A stretch of 64,000 nucleotides of DNA, taken from an uncultured bacterium. Lineage in GTDB: Bacteria > Bacillota > Clostridia > Lachnospirales > Lachnospiraceae. Below the pieces are notes generated by a model. It had not been told where the DNA came from and ran no database searches. It saw only the letters and a list, made by a program, of their open reading frames with translations. The stretch spans positions 1-64,000 of the forward strand of contig CANDBT010000003.1 of NCBI GenBank assembly GCA_947383005.1, read 5' to 3'. Every line of letters starts with the position of its first letter. Within the stretch, counting starts at the first letter, position 1. Positions 35,053-43,696 of this stretch are shown one piece after another. Both the position numbers and the translations under genes were made by a program.

Positions 35053-37725
35053 CTAATCCCGTCCGGGGCCGTTGGAGATTCCGGGCCCGGTATATCCGGT
35101 TCCCGGAGAGACGTATCCCGGCCCGATAGGTTTCGGATCGTTATTGCCGTTGCTTTCCGGAGCGGCAGAATTGTCCTCTTCCGTAGGCGGGATAATGGCG
35201 GCTTCATGTCCGGGACAACGCCTGACAGGCATGCCGAATGGGGAATCGTCCGTACTGCTCTCGGCATCGGAAGGTAAGGCGATACGGATTGCCGTGGTGC
35301 GGGGGCACCATGTCCCCGGAAGGAGACCGGTAGAAGAACATACCGTTACCCGTACGTGGGTATCACAGACTTCTGTGGGCGCAGTGCCTTTAGCGAAATA
35401 CTCCGTGTAAGAGGCATTGCCCCGGGGGTCGTTAGAGCAGACGCCAGGGATGGCCAGTTTGCCGGATTTGCGGCAAATTTCCGCGGTTTCTATGCTGTCA
35501 GGCACTTCGAATCCGATATCCGGAAGGTTTTCATGAACCCGGGTCATGATTTTCCGCCAGATTGCTTTGTGAAATGAAGTGTTGCCGTTGATGCCGCCCA
35601 GCCGCTGGTTGTTGTCGCAGCCGGCCCAGATACCGGCCGTGTAGTATGGGGTATAGCCGACAAACCAGATATCTACATTGTTTGTAGTCGTGCCGCTTTT
35701 GCCGGCATTGGACATGGAAGGAATGTTGGCGGCTACGCTGGTAGCGTTGACACTGACACCGGAACGGGAAAATTTCCGGTTGCTTTCCATGGAATCCGAC
35801 ATGGCATCAGTCAGCAAAAAGGCGGTTGAGTCTTTTAGTACCCGATGGGTTTCCGGATCGTTGTCGATAAGAATTTTACCATTGTGGTCAAGAATCTGCG
35901 TGAAAAATACAGGTTTGGTGTAAACACCGTCATTGGCAATAGAGGCATAAGCGCCGGTAAGCTCAAGATTGGAAACGCCCCGGGTAATGCCTCCTAAGGC
36001 GGTAGCGGCGTTTAAATCCGTATCCGTCAGGGAAGTGATGCCAAAGTTTTTTGCATATTCTACACCCAACTGCGGGCTGACGGTTTCCATCAGGCATCGG
36101 ACAGCTACGATATTCATGGAATAGATGATGCCGTCCCGAATGCTGGAATAGCCTAAGTAGCCCTGGCTGTACCAGTTGGAAAAGGTTTTTTTGCCCACGG
36201 TGTATGGTTCATCGTAGTAGACGGTACCCAGAGTGGCGCCGCAAGTGTCAATGGCGGGGGCAAAAGAAGTGATCACTTTGAAGGCGGAACCTGGCTGCCG
36301 GGTAGTATTGGTAGCACGATTGAGCGTCAGGCTGCTGGTTTTTACACCTCGGCCGCCGCTGATTGCCTTAACCTGGCCAGTCCGCTGATCCATGATAACA
36401 AATGAAACCTGAGGCTCCAGGATTTTAGTCAGGTTTTCGCCGATGATATTGTCTCCTTCCTGAAGCTGATAGGTTTTGTAAGCATCGACATCAGCCTGGG
36501 CCGCTTCTTCCGTATTGTATAAGCCGTCGTAGGATTCATGCAGGACAGAGCGATGCCATTTTTGAATATCTTTTTCTGAAAAGTGTTCGGTGGTTCCGTC
36601 TGCATGGGTTACAGACAGCCGATATTCGATGGAATAGCGGGTTACGGTGTAGTTGTCCGGGTTATTGATCTCCTCGTCAACGATAGCCTGAATTACCGGG
36701 TCCTGAGTGGTATGGATCTGCAAGCCCCCGCCATAAAGCAGGTTGTGGGCCTGGGTTTCCGAATAACCGAGTTTTTCCATCAACGTATCTTTCACCTGCT
36801 GGGTCAGTTCATCGGTAAAATAACTGTAAGGGGTGGAGTTTTCCCGTGCGATCAAATTGACATCCTGGATGCGGGAATACACGTCGTCAGCCAGGGCTTC
36901 TTCCTGTCTGCTTTTGTCAATGTAGCCCTGTTCAAACATATATTGTAAAATTATAGACCGCCGGTCAGCGTTTTTTTCCGGGTGGACGATAGGGTCGTAT
37001 TTGGATGGACTTTGCGTAATAGCGGCCAGGACTGCCGCCTCGGACAAGGTAAGTTCCGACACTTCCTTATCAAAATACCGGCGGGCGGCAACCTTAACCC
37101 CGAGGGCATTGTTGCCCAGATTGATGGTATTTAAGTAGTTGGTCAGGATTAGCTTTTTGTCCATCGATTTGCTGAGCTGCAAAGCCAGATATTGTTCCTG
37201 GAGCTTGCGTTCCAGCTTTGCTCCAAAGCTTGGTTCCATGCCGCCGTTGAAGACGTTGTTTTTAATTAGCTGTTGGGTGAGCGTACTTCCGCCGCCTCGG
37301 TTCTCTCCTGTCAGAACACCTACGGCGGCACGGGTGATGGAACGCAGGTCAATGCCGTTGTGAGTCCAGAAACGGGAATCTTCGATAGCGACGAAGGCGT
37401 TGATCAAATCTTCTGGCAATTCTTCATAAGTGGCTTCCTCACGGTTGGCTCCGGCCATTACCAGAGTATCGGTCAGGTTGCCTGCACTGTCGTAGACGGT
37501 AGTGGCGTAACCCATGGGGACGATGCTTTCCACATCAATATCCGGGGCACTGTCAATAATACCCATAAACATGCCGAAACCGACGCTGGCCGAAACCATG
37601 ACCGTAAACAGGCAGAGGATAAAACCGGCTTTGAAAATTGTCAGGAAAATGCGGGAAGTATATTTTTCGGCATTGGAGCTGGCCTCTTTTATCTTTTTTT
37701 CCGTAGCGTTTTTTCCGTAATTCAT
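35053..37725 (-). CDS. Class A penicillin-binding protein (PBP1A type)
   Basis: This 890-residue bifunctional peptidoglycan synthase has a cytoplasmic N-terminus, one membrane anchor (FLTIFKAGFILCLFTVMVSA, about 27-46), a GT51 glycosyltransferase domain (EDSRFWTHNGIDLRSITRA, GGSTLTQQLIKNN, RRYFDKEVSELTLSEAA) and a transpeptidase domain with SAFK (in TRQPGSAFKVITSF), SMN and KSGTT motifs. A Pro/Gly-rich tail ends it. The start at 37725 is set by AAGGAGG at 37733-37739; an open frame continues upstream into repeats but lacks a good start. It acts outside the membrane in cell-wall synthesis. Confidence 0.95.
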   Translation of the reverse strand: MNYGKNATEKKIKEASSNAEKYTSRIFLTIFKAGFILCLFTVMVSASVGFGMFMGIIDSAPDIDVESIVPMGYATTVYDSAGNLTDTLVMAGANREEATYEELPEDLINAFVAIEDSRFWTHNGIDLRSITRAAVGVLTGENRGGGSTLTQQLIKNNVFNGGMEPSFGAKLERKLQEQYLALQLSKSMDKKLILTNYLNTINLGNNALGVKVAARRYFDKEVSELTLSEAAVLAAITQSPSKYDPIVHPEKNADRRSIILQYMFEQGYIDKSRQEEALADDVYSRIQDVNLIARENSTPYSYFTDELTQQVKDTLMEKLGYSETQAHNLLYGGGLQIHTTQDPVIQAIVDEEINNPDNYTVTRYSIEYRLSVTHADGTTEHFSEKDIQKWHRSVLHESYDGLYNTEEAAQADVDAYKTYQLQEGDNIIGENLTKILEPQVSFVIMDQRTGQVKAISGGRGVKTSSLTLNRATNTTRQPGSAFKVITSFAPAIDTCGATLGTVYYDEPYTVGKKTFSNWYSQGYLGYSSIRDGIIYSMNIVAVRCLMETVSPQLGVEYAKNFGITSLTDTDLNAATALGGITRGVSNLELTGAYASIANDGVYTKPVFFTQILDHNGKILIDNDPETHRVLKDSTAFLLTDAMSDSMESNRKFSRSGVSVNATSVAANIPSMSNAGKSGTTTNNVDIWFVGYTPYYTAGIWAGCDNNQRLGGINGNTSFHKAIWRKIMTRVHENLPDIGFEVPDSIETAEICRKSGKLAIPGVCSNDPRGNASYTEYFAKGTAPTEVCDTHVRVTVCSSTGLLPGTWCPRTTAIRIALPSDAESSTDDSPFGMPVRRCPGHEAAIIPPTEEDNSAAPESNGNNDPKPIGPGYVSPGTGYTGPGISNGPGRD

Positions 37726-37741
37726 AGCATGGCCTCCTTGT

Positions 37742-37945
37742 ATGTCCATCCGACGGGTAATCTTCTTGCCCGTCTGCGTTGAACAAGAAGTATCTGATGT
37801 CCATCCGACGGGTAATCTTCTTGCCCGTCTGCGCCGGACGAGAAGCATCGGATGTCCATCCGATAGGGAATTTGACATGAATTTAGGATTGCAAGCAAGC
37901 TTGACGCCCCGATTCATATCAAATTCCCCGCCGTCTAAACGGTTA
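37742..37945 (-). repeat. Family 2 structured repeat, minus orientation, with 55-bp duplication
   Basis: In minus orientation the element shows the arms around 37867-37890 and 37908-37929, enclosing the core read as GTCAAGCTTGCTTGCAA. The hairpin part ATGTCCATCCGACGGG... is tandemly repeated with a 55-bp period (starts 37742, 37797, 37852). It lies directly upstream of the PBP gene. Confidence 0.8.
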
Positions 37946-37956
37946 TCGCTCTATTA

Positions 37957-38107
37957 GTTATTGTTCACGGGACGCATCTTCTTGTCCGGCTACACCGAAC
38001 AAGAAGCATCGGGCGTTCGCCCGATGGGGAAAACCGGATGAAAACAGTCTTACAAGCAAGCTTGACGCCTGTTTTCATCCGGTTTTTCCCGCCCCGTGAA
38101 CTGTGAC
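37957..38107 (-). repeat. Family 2 structured repeat, complete with outer stem
   Basis: This is the clearest complete element. Outer stem GTTATTGTTCACGGG (37957-37971) pairs with CCCGTGAACTGTGAC (38093-38107). Inside are a CTTCTTGTCCGG/CCGAACAAGAAG hairpin, an ATCGGGC/GCCCGAT hairpin, and the long arms GGGGAAAACCGGATGAAAAC and its partner, which flank the core CTTACAAGCAAGCTTGACG. Confidence 0.88.
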
Positions 38108-38178
38108 CTCTATTATATCAAAAATTGCGGGACAATTCAATAAGGTTGCAAAATGTTGGAAATACTGGTAAACTGTAA

Positions 38179-38211
38179 GTTACTGTTCACTGGGTACCAG
38201 TGAACAGTAAC
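38179..38211. repeat. Minimal family 2 palindrome
   Basis: GTTACTGTTCACTGG (38179-38193) and CCAGTGAACAGTAAC (38197-38211) form a perfect 15-bp stem with a GTA loop. Its arms extend those of the palindrome at 18011-18038. Confidence 0.8.
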
Positions 38212-38293
38212 AACTGTAACAAGTCCTTGTCATTTGGATGGTTATAGTAAAATGAACGGAATAAATTTTATATGCTGTGGACTGGGAGGATGT

Positions 38294-38944
38294 ATGGAGG
38301 GAAGATATAAAATTTTGTATAAAGGCGGACAGGGTGAGTTGGTGGAGAAAAAGTCCCGGTTTATCGCTACAACCCGGCCGGTGAAAACAGAGGAGGAAGC
38401 TGCGGCTTTTGTGGAAGAGATAAAGAAAAAATATTGGGATGCCAGACATAACTGTTATGCGTATGTGATTGGAGAACGAGGGGAATTTTGCCGTTGCAGC
38501 GATGACGGAGAACCGGCACAGACGGCAGGAAGGCCAATGCTGAATATACTGCTGGGCGAGGAAATACGGGATGTATGTGTGGTAGTGACCAGATATTTTG
38601 GCGGGACGCTGCTGGGGACAGGAGGGCTGGTGCGGGCCTATTCGGGGGCGGTTCAGGAAGGGTTAAGCAATAGTGTGGTTGTGGAAAAAATACAAGGGAG
38701 AAAGCTGAGGATATTGACTGATTATAACGGGTTAGGGAAGATTCAGTATATTGTGGGTCAGATGGGATTTACGGTATTGAATACGGAGTATACAGATCAA
38801 GTGGCGGTGAGCCTGGCTGTTCCTTTCGACCAGGTGGAAAGGTTTAAGGTTCAGGTGACGGAGCAGACAAACGGAAAGGCATTGACGGAGGATGAAGGAG
38901 TACTGTATTATGGGGTAATTGATAATAAAATCGTGTTATTATGA
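38294..38944 (+). CDS. YigZ/YvyE family protein (IMPACT domain)
   Basis: This 216-residue protein has an N-terminal IMPACT/UPF0029 domain (KKSRFIATTRPVKTEEEA, CSDDGEPAQTAGRPML, VVVTRYFGGTLLGTGGLVRA) and a C-terminal DUF1949 domain with an EF-G-like fold. Relatives such as E. coli YigZ and yeast Yih1/IMPACT are linked to translation or its stress control, but the bacterial role is unsettled. Start at 38294 is supported by GGGAGG and by the usual family length of about 215. Confidence 0.9.
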   Translation: MEGRYKILYKGGQGELVEKKSRFIATTRPVKTEEEAAAFVEEIKKKYWDARHNCYAYVIGERGEFCRCSDDGEPAQTAGRPMLNILLGEEIRDVCVVVTRYFGGTLLGTGGLVRAYSGAVQEGLSNSVVVEKIQGRKLRILTDYNGLGKIQYIVGQMGFTVLNTEYTDQVAVSLAVPFDQVERFKVQVTEQTNGKALTEDEGVLYYGVIDNKIVLL

Positions 38945-38975
38945 GAGGATGCCGAGGAAAGCCTTCATTTATCGC

Positions 38976-39004
38976 TTGCAATCTGCTCCTGAAAATGTTA
39001 TATT
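38976..39004 (+). promoter_or_regulatory. Promoter of typA
   Basis: TTGCAA (38976-38981), 17-base spacer, TATATT (38999-39004). The terminator at 39028-39061 would lie within the first 60 bases of this transcript. Confidence 0.65.
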
Positions 39005-39027
39005 ATTATCTTGTAATGACCACAGGG

Positions 39028-39061
39028 AGCTAAGGACTGACGCTGCGTCCTTAGCTTTTTT
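39028..39061 (+). terminator. Intrinsic terminator in front of typA
   Basis: AGCTAAGGAC (39028-39037) pairs with GTCCTTAGCT (39047-39056), followed by a T-run. It may end the IMPACT-gene transcript or act as an attenuator in the typA leader. A degenerate copy of its 3' arm and T-run follows at about 39066-39085. Confidence 0.85.
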
Positions 39062-39105
39062 GAAAGTCTTTAGCTTTTTTTGAAAGGGAAAGAAGAGATT
39101 TTTGT

Positions 39106-40935
39106 ATGAATGTGAAGAGAGAAGATGTCAGAAATATAGCGATTATCGCTCATGTAGACCATGGCAAGACTACTTTGGTGGATGAGCTGCTGAAGGCCAG
39201 CGGCATTTTCCGTGCAAACCAGGAAGTGGTGGAACGGGTCATGGATTCCAATGATATTGAGCGGGAAAGAGGAATTACCATTTTATCAAAGAATACGGCT
39301 GTTTTTTATGAAAATATCCGAATCAATATTATTGACACTCCCGGACACGCCGATTTTGGCGGGGAGGTCGAGCGGGTTCTGAAAATGGTCAATGGCGTAA
39401 TTTTAGTAGTAGACGCGTACGAAGGCCCCATGCCTCAGACTAAATTTGTGCTGAAAAAAGCATTGGAACTGGATTTGCCGGCGATTGTATGCATCAATAA
39501 GATTGATCGGCCGGAGGCGCGGCCGACCGAAGTAATTGATGAGGTTTTGGAGCTTTTCATGGATTTGGACGCTTCCGATGAACAGTTGGATTGTCCTTTT
39601 GTTTTTGCTTCGGCAAGAGAGGGATTTGCCAAAAAGGAGCTGGATGGGCCGTCAGAGGGGATGAAACCGCTGTTTGAGACAATTGTGGATTATATTCCCG
39701 CTCCGGAAGGGGATTTGGATGCGGATACCCAGATGCTGATTAGCACGATTGATTACAACGAATATGTGGGGCGTATAGGAATAGGGAAAATTGACAACGG
39801 GAAGCTGCATGTGAATCAGGAATGTGTGATTGTCAACCATCATGACCCGGACAAGCTGCGCAAGGTAAAAATCGGTAAGCTCTATCAGTTTGACGGCTTG
39901 AACCGGGTAGAAGTGCAGGAAGCCGGCATGGGAGATATTGTTGCTGTGTCTGGTATCACTGACCTGCATATCGGCGATACTATCTGTTCGCCGGATAATC
40001 CGCAGGCAATTCCGTTTCAAAAGATTTCCGAGCCGACTATCGCTATGAATTTTGTGGTAAATGACAGTCCTCTGGCAGGACAGGAAGGAAAATATGTCAC
40101 TTCCCGCCATCTTCGTGAACGTCTGTTCAGAGAGCTGAATACCGATGTCAGTTTGCGGGTAGAGGAGACGGATACCCCGGATTGCTTTAAGGTATCCGGC
40201 AGAGGGGAGCTTCATCTGTCCGTGCTTATTGAGAATATGCGCCGGGAAGGTTTTGAGTTTGCTGTCAGCAAGGCAGAAGTGTTGTATAAATATAATGAAA
40301 GGAATCAGAAATTGGAGCCGATGGAGCTGGCGTATATTGATGTGCCGGAAGAATTCACCGGGAGCGTGATTCAGAAACTGACATCCCGGAAGGGAGAACT
40401 GCAGGGAATGAGTCCGACTAACGGAGGTTATACCCGTCTGGAATTTTCCATTCCTTCCCGTGGCTTAATCGGGTATCGGGGTGAATTTTTGACAGATACC
40501 AAAGGCAACGGGATTATGAATACAATTTTTGACGGATATGCTCCTTGCAAAGGAGAGCTGAGTTATCGGAAAACCGGCTCGCTGATTGCTTATGAGAGCG
40601 GCCAAGCAATCACTTACGGTTTGTTTAATGCACAGGAAAGAGGAATGCTGTTTATCGGGCCGGGAGAAAAGGTTTACGCAGGCATGGTTATCGGACAGAG
40701 TCCTAAAGCGGAAGATATAGAGGTCAATGTCTGCAAAACGAAAAAATTGACGAATACCCGTTCTTCCAGCGCTGACGAAGCGTTAAAGCTGGTGCCGAAG
40801 AAAGAAATGAGTTTGGAACAATGCCTGGAATTTATTGATACGGACGAACTTCTGGAAGTGACGCCCAAGAGCCTTCGAATCAGAAAAAAGATTCTTGATT
40901 CTACCTTACGGAAACGGGCATCTTTTAAAAAGTAA
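39106..40935 (+). CDS. typA: Ribosome-binding GTPase TypA/BipA
   Basis: This 609-residue translational GTPase has the normal length for BipA. Its motifs are [15 protein letters not shown] (residues 14-28), [27 protein letters not shown] and [10 protein letters not shown], followed by EF-G-like domains and the BipA-specific C-terminal domain ([20 protein letters not shown]). BipA assists ribosome assembly and translation under stress and cold. It is preceded by its own promoter and a leader hairpin. No strong GGAGG is seen; AAGAAGAGA is the likely site. Confidence 0.96.
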   Translation: MNVKREDVRNIAIIAHVDHGKTTLVDELLKASGIFRANQEVVERVMDSNDIERERGITILSKNTAVFYENIRINIIDTPGHADFGGEVERVLKMVNGVILVVDAYEGPMPQTKFVLKKALELDLPAIVCINKIDRPEARPTEVIDEVLELFMDLDASDEQLDCPFVFASAREGFAKKELDGPSEGMKPLFETIVDYIPAPEGDLDADTQMLISTIDYNEYVGRIGIGKIDNGKLHVNQECVIVNHHDPDKLRKVKIGKLYQFDGLNRVEVQEAGMGDIVAVSGITDLHIGDTICSPDNPQAIPFQKISEPTIAMNFVVNDSPLAGQEGKYVTSRHLRERLFRELNTDVSLRVEETDTPDCFKVSGRGELHLSVLIENMRREGFEFAVSKAEVLYKYNERNQKLEPMELAYIDVPEEFTGSVIQKLTSRKGELQGMSPTNGGYTRLEFSIPSRGLIGYRGEFLTDTKGNGIMNTIFDGYAPCKGELSYRKTGSLIAYESGQAITYGLFNAQERGMLFIGPGEKVYAGMVIGQSPKAEDIEVNVCKTKKLTNTRSSSADEALKLVPKKEMSLEQCLEFIDTDELLEVTPKSLRIRKKILDSTLRKRASFKK

Positions 40936-41136
40936 GAAAAAGTCGGAATTTAGCGAACGAAATTCCTCATATTTGCGTTTTCTTTTTCATAGACATATTT
41001 AAGAGCAGAAGGCATATGCCTGGGTTTTGGCACAGGTTCCTGCCGGTCGTTCGCTGGCCTGCCAGACAGAGGTAAATGTTGGCCGCCATGATTGAAGAGC
41101 AAATAGAATATGAAAAAGGAAGAGGAGAGAAGTACT

Positions 41137-41772
41137 ATGGCAGAAAAAATAATTGAAAACAACAAGGTAAGCGTAATCGGTGAAATCATTTCCGGGTTTA
41201 GTTTTAGCCATGAAGTGTTTGGTGAAGGGTTTTATGTGGTGGATGTGGCGGTCAGCCGTCTGAGTGAGCAGGCAGATATTATTCCGCTGATGATTTCCGA
41301 GAGGCTGATCAATGTGCAGGAGGATTATCGGGGCCGTACGGTGGAAGCTATCGGCCAGTTCCGTTCTTATAACCGGCATGAAGGAGTCAAAAACCGTCTG
41401 GTACTATCGGTGTTTGTTCGGGAAATTAACTTTATGGAGGAATTTACTGATTATACGAAGACGAATCAGATTTTTTTGGATGGCTATATCTGTAAAGCGC
41501 CGATTTACCGAAAGACTCCTTTGGGACGTGAGATTGCCGATTTGCTTTTGGCAGTAAACCGGCCATATGGAAAATCAGATTATATTCCCTGTATCGCCTG
41601 GGGCCGCAACGCGCGTTTCGCTTCAGGATTTGAGATGGGCTCCCGGGTGCGGGTTTGGGGCAGGGTACAGAGCAGGGAATATACAAAAAAGCTTTCGGAA
41701 ACGGAATGCGAGAAACGTGTGGCTTACGAAGTGTCCATCAGTAAATTAGACTGTGGAGACGAAGAGGTGTAA
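41137..41772 (+). CDS. Single-stranded DNA-binding-like protein with two OB domains
   Basis: This 211-residue protein seems to hold two OB-fold halves. The C-terminal half (about 108-205) clearly resembles SSB: NQIFLDGYICKAPIYRKTPL, REIADLLLAVNRPYGKSDYI, CIAWGRNARFA and VRVWGRVQSREY. The N-terminal half (about 8-100) is a more distant OB-like segment. There is no acidic SSB tail, so it is unlikely to be the main replicative SSB. Start 41137 follows GGAGAG at reasonable spacing; an in-frame ATG at 41110 lacks a site. The gene overlaps nothing and precedes the BtuR-like gene by 20 bases. Confidence 0.8.
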   Translation: MAEKIIENNKVSVIGEIISGFSFSHEVFGEGFYVVDVAVSRLSEQADIIPLMISERLINVQEDYRGRTVEAIGQFRSYNRHEGVKNRLVLSVFVREINFMEEFTDYTKTNQIFLDGYICKAPIYRKTPLGREIADLLLAVNRPYGKSDYIPCIAWGRNARFASGFEMGSRVRVWGRVQSREYTKKLSETECEKRVAYEVSISKLDCGDEEV

Positions 41773-41792
41773 GCATACCAAGGAGTTGGAAG

Positions 41793-42284
41793 ATGAATAC
41801 AGGTAAAATTGAGATTATATACGGAAAAGGCCATGGTAAGACAGCCATGGCTTTGGGAAAAGGGCTGATAGCCGTGGCTAAACAAAAAAAGGTGGTGGTG
41901 ATTCAATTCCTCAAAGGCGGCCAGCTTCCGGAAAGAATTGATGTGGTCAGACGGTTGGAGCCGGAGATGAGCTTGTTCCGTTTTGAAAAGTCCCGCTGTG
42001 ATTTTGAACATTTGTCGGAGGAAGCGAAGCAGGAGGAGTGCCGGAATATTCTTAATGCGCTGAATTATGCCAAAAAAGTATTGACGACAGGAGAATGCGA
42101 TTTGCTGATTCTTGACGGGGTACTGGGGCTTTTGGACCAGGAGATATTCCAGGAGGAAGATTTGATCAGGCTTTTGGACTATCGCTCAGGGACGGATGTG
42201 ATTCTTACAGGGAGGACTTTTCCCTCTAAGGTAGCGCTTTTTGCCAATGAGATTGAATGTATAAACCAGGTGGGGGCAGATTGA
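41793..42284 (+). CDS. BtuR/CobO-like cob(I)alamin adenosyltransferase family protein
   Basis: This 163-residue P-loop protein resembles BtuR/CobA, which adenosylate corrinoids. It begins with the phosphate loop YGKGHGKTAMALGKGL (residues 10-25; typical family GxGKGKTT) and has VVVIQFLKGG, an ILDGVLGLLD Walker-B-like strand and VILTGR. The His-for-Lys difference in the loop and the short C-terminus make true corrinoid activity uncertain. It ends just upstream of the dapA regulatory region; no cobalamin genes are nearby. Confidence 0.75.
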   Translation: MNTGKIEIIYGKGHGKTAMALGKGLIAVAKQKKVVVIQFLKGGQLPERIDVVRRLEPEMSLFRFEKSRCDFEHLSEEAKQEECRNILNALNYAKKVLTTGECDLLILDGVLGLLDQEIFQEEDLIRLLDYRSGTDVILTGRTFPSKVALFANEIECINQVGAD

Positions 42285-42302
42285 TTGCTTAAGATTTGCC
42301 TG

Positions 42303-42331
42303 TTGACAACGGAAAAAGATAATGGTATAAA
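42303..42331 (+). promoter_or_regulatory. Sigma-A promoter of dapA
   Basis: TTGACA (42303-42308), 17-base spacer, TATAAA (42326-42331). Transcription would start near 42338, about 30 bases before the lysine aptamer. Confidence 0.85.
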
Positions 42332-42364
42332 TGAATTACAGAAATTGAATATGATATGATGAGT

Positions 42365-42520
42365 AAGTAGAGGTTGCGTGAAGCATAAGTAAACTGCCGG
42401 ATGTACCAGAAACAGAAGATGGCAGCGGAAAGGGCGGACGCCGAAGGCCGGTGTATGCTGGATATATGGGCCTGGGCGCAGAGTGAAGAATTCTGCGACT
42501 GTCATCTGGATGAGTTGGAG
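42365..42520 (+). promoter_or_regulatory. Lysine riboswitch (L box)
   Basis: The conserved landmarks of the L box occur in order: AGAGGTTGCG (42369-42378), AAGTA, GGAAAGGGCGGACGCCGAAGG (in two adjoining parts near 42427-42447), CTGGGCGCAGAG with its TTCTGCG partner, and ACTGTCATCT (42498-42507). Lysine binding is expected to favour the terminator at 42582-42613 and so reduce expression of dapA and dapB for lysine and dipicolinate synthesis. Any open frame across this stretch is fortuitous. Confidence 0.93.
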
Positions 42521-42581
42521 AGCTTGAGATCGGATGGAGAGCTGCTTAGAGGGAATTATAAGAGATATTATAATTGTTTTC

Positions 42582-42613
42582 AGAGGGCTGGCCAGATATC
42601 AGTCCTCTTTTGT
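42582..42613 (+). terminator. Riboswitch expression-platform terminator
   Basis: AGAGGGCTG (42582-42590) pairs with CAGTCCTCT (42600-42608), followed by TTTGTG. It lies about 75 bases after the aptamer, where an antiterminator could form with the GAGAGC and TTAGAGG segments upstream. Confidence 0.8.
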
Positions 42614-42618
42614 GTGTA

Positions 42619-42700
42619 CAGGTCCGCACAGAGGAATATGCCGCTAAAGCGGCGTGCGGGCCGCGCGGCGAGCAGGGGAAAATCTTCCCTACTCGATTCC
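42619..42700 (+). repeat. Family 1 structured repeat inside the dapA leader
   Basis: GGTCCGCA pairs with TGCGGGCC around GAGGAATATG and an inner GCCGC-TAAA-GCGGC hairpin; a second hairpin, GGGAAAATCTTCCC, follows. It sits between the riboswitch terminator and the dapA ribosome binding site. Confidence 0.85.
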
Positions 42701-42734
42701 GAGAGTACATTTCCATACTAAAGGAGGGAAAATT

Positions 42735-43619
42735 ATGGCAATTTTTGAAGGCGCGGGCGTAGCGCTGGTTACTCCGTTTTATCCCAATGGGGATGTGAAT
42801 TATGATAAGCTGGAGGAGCTTTTGGAGGAGCAGATTGTTAGCGGCACAGATGCGATTATTAGCTGCGGGACTACAGGAGAGTCTTCCACGATGAGTCATG
42901 ATGAGCATTTGGATGTCGTACGTTTTACCTGTAAAGTAGTGAAAAACCGAGTTCCGGTTATAGCAGGAACCGGTTCTAACAGTACCCGCGAGGCGGTTTA
43001 TTTGTCGGAACAAGCGCAGGAGGCCGGTGCAGACGGGCTTTTGGTGGTGACTCCTTATTATAATAAAGCGACTCAGGCCGGCTTGATTGCTCATTATAAA
43101 GCGATTGCCGTTTCCGTGAAAATACCACTTTTGCTGTATCACATTCCCGGCCGCACGGGAGTGACCATGAAACCGGAAACCATGGTAACTTTATGCGGGG
43201 AGGTTCCCAATATTGTCGGAGTCAAGGAGGCCAGCGCCAATTTTTCCTCTATGGCGGAGATGATGAATCTGGCTGACGGTTGTATTGACCTTTATTCCGG
43301 CAATGACGACCAGATAGTCCCGACACTTTCATTGGGCGGCAAAGGCGTGATTTCCGTATTGTCTAATGTAGCGCCCAGGCAAACACATGATATCTGTGAG
43401 AACTTTTTCCGGGGAGACGTGAAAAAAAGTTGCGAACAGCAGCTAAAAGCAATTCCGTTAATCCAGGCGCTGTTTTGTGAGGTCAATCCCATACCGGTCA
43501 AAGCAGCGATGAATTTGATGGGAAAAGAGGTTGGCCCTATGCGGATGCCGCTGACAGAGATGGAACTGAAGAATCAGGAACGCTTGGCTAAAGCAATGAA
43601 AGAATATGGGATTTTGTAA
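42735..43619 (+). CDS. dapA: 4-hydroxy-tetrahydrodipicolinate synthase
   Basis: This 294-residue class I aldolase condenses pyruvate with aspartate semialdehyde, the first committed step to lysine, diaminopimelate and spore dipicolinate. Motifs are ISCGTTGESSTMSHDEH, the tyrosine in VVTPYYNKATQAG, YHIPGRTGVTM and the Schiff-base lysine in VGVKEASANFSSM. AAGGAGGG precedes the ATG at 42735; longer in-frame extensions would run into the repeat. Control by the upstream lysine riboswitch is clear from sequence. dapB follows. Confidence 0.97.
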   Translation: MAIFEGAGVALVTPFYPNGDVNYDKLEELLEEQIVSGTDAIISCGTTGESSTMSHDEHLDVVRFTCKVVKNRVPVIAGTGSNSTREAVYLSEQAQEAGADGLLVVTPYYNKATQAGLIAHYKAIAVSVKIPLLLYHIPGRTGVTMKPETMVTLCGEVPNIVGVKEASANFSSMAEMMNLADGCIDLYSGNDDQIVPTLSLGGKGVISVLSNVAPRQTHDICENFFRGDVKKSCEQQLKAIPLIQALFCEVNPIPVKAAMNLMGKEVGPMRMPLTEMELKNQERLAKAMKEYGIL

Positions 43620-43668
43620 CAACCGTTCGGACGGCGTGGAATTTAGCATAAATTACGGAAGGCGTTTT
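43620..43668 (+). repeat. Family 2 fragment between dapA and dapB
   Basis: AACCGTTCGGACGGCGTGG followed by AATTTAGCATAAATT matches the left outer arm and first inner arm of family 2 elements. The rest is missing. Confidence 0.5.
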
Positions 43669-43696
43669 TGTATAAGCGGCGGGAGGATAAGGGAAG

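Noticed and set aside
42401-42721. Open frame of 106 codons
   Set aside because: It overlaps the lysine riboswitch, its terminator and a family 1 repeat, and lacks a ribosome binding site.
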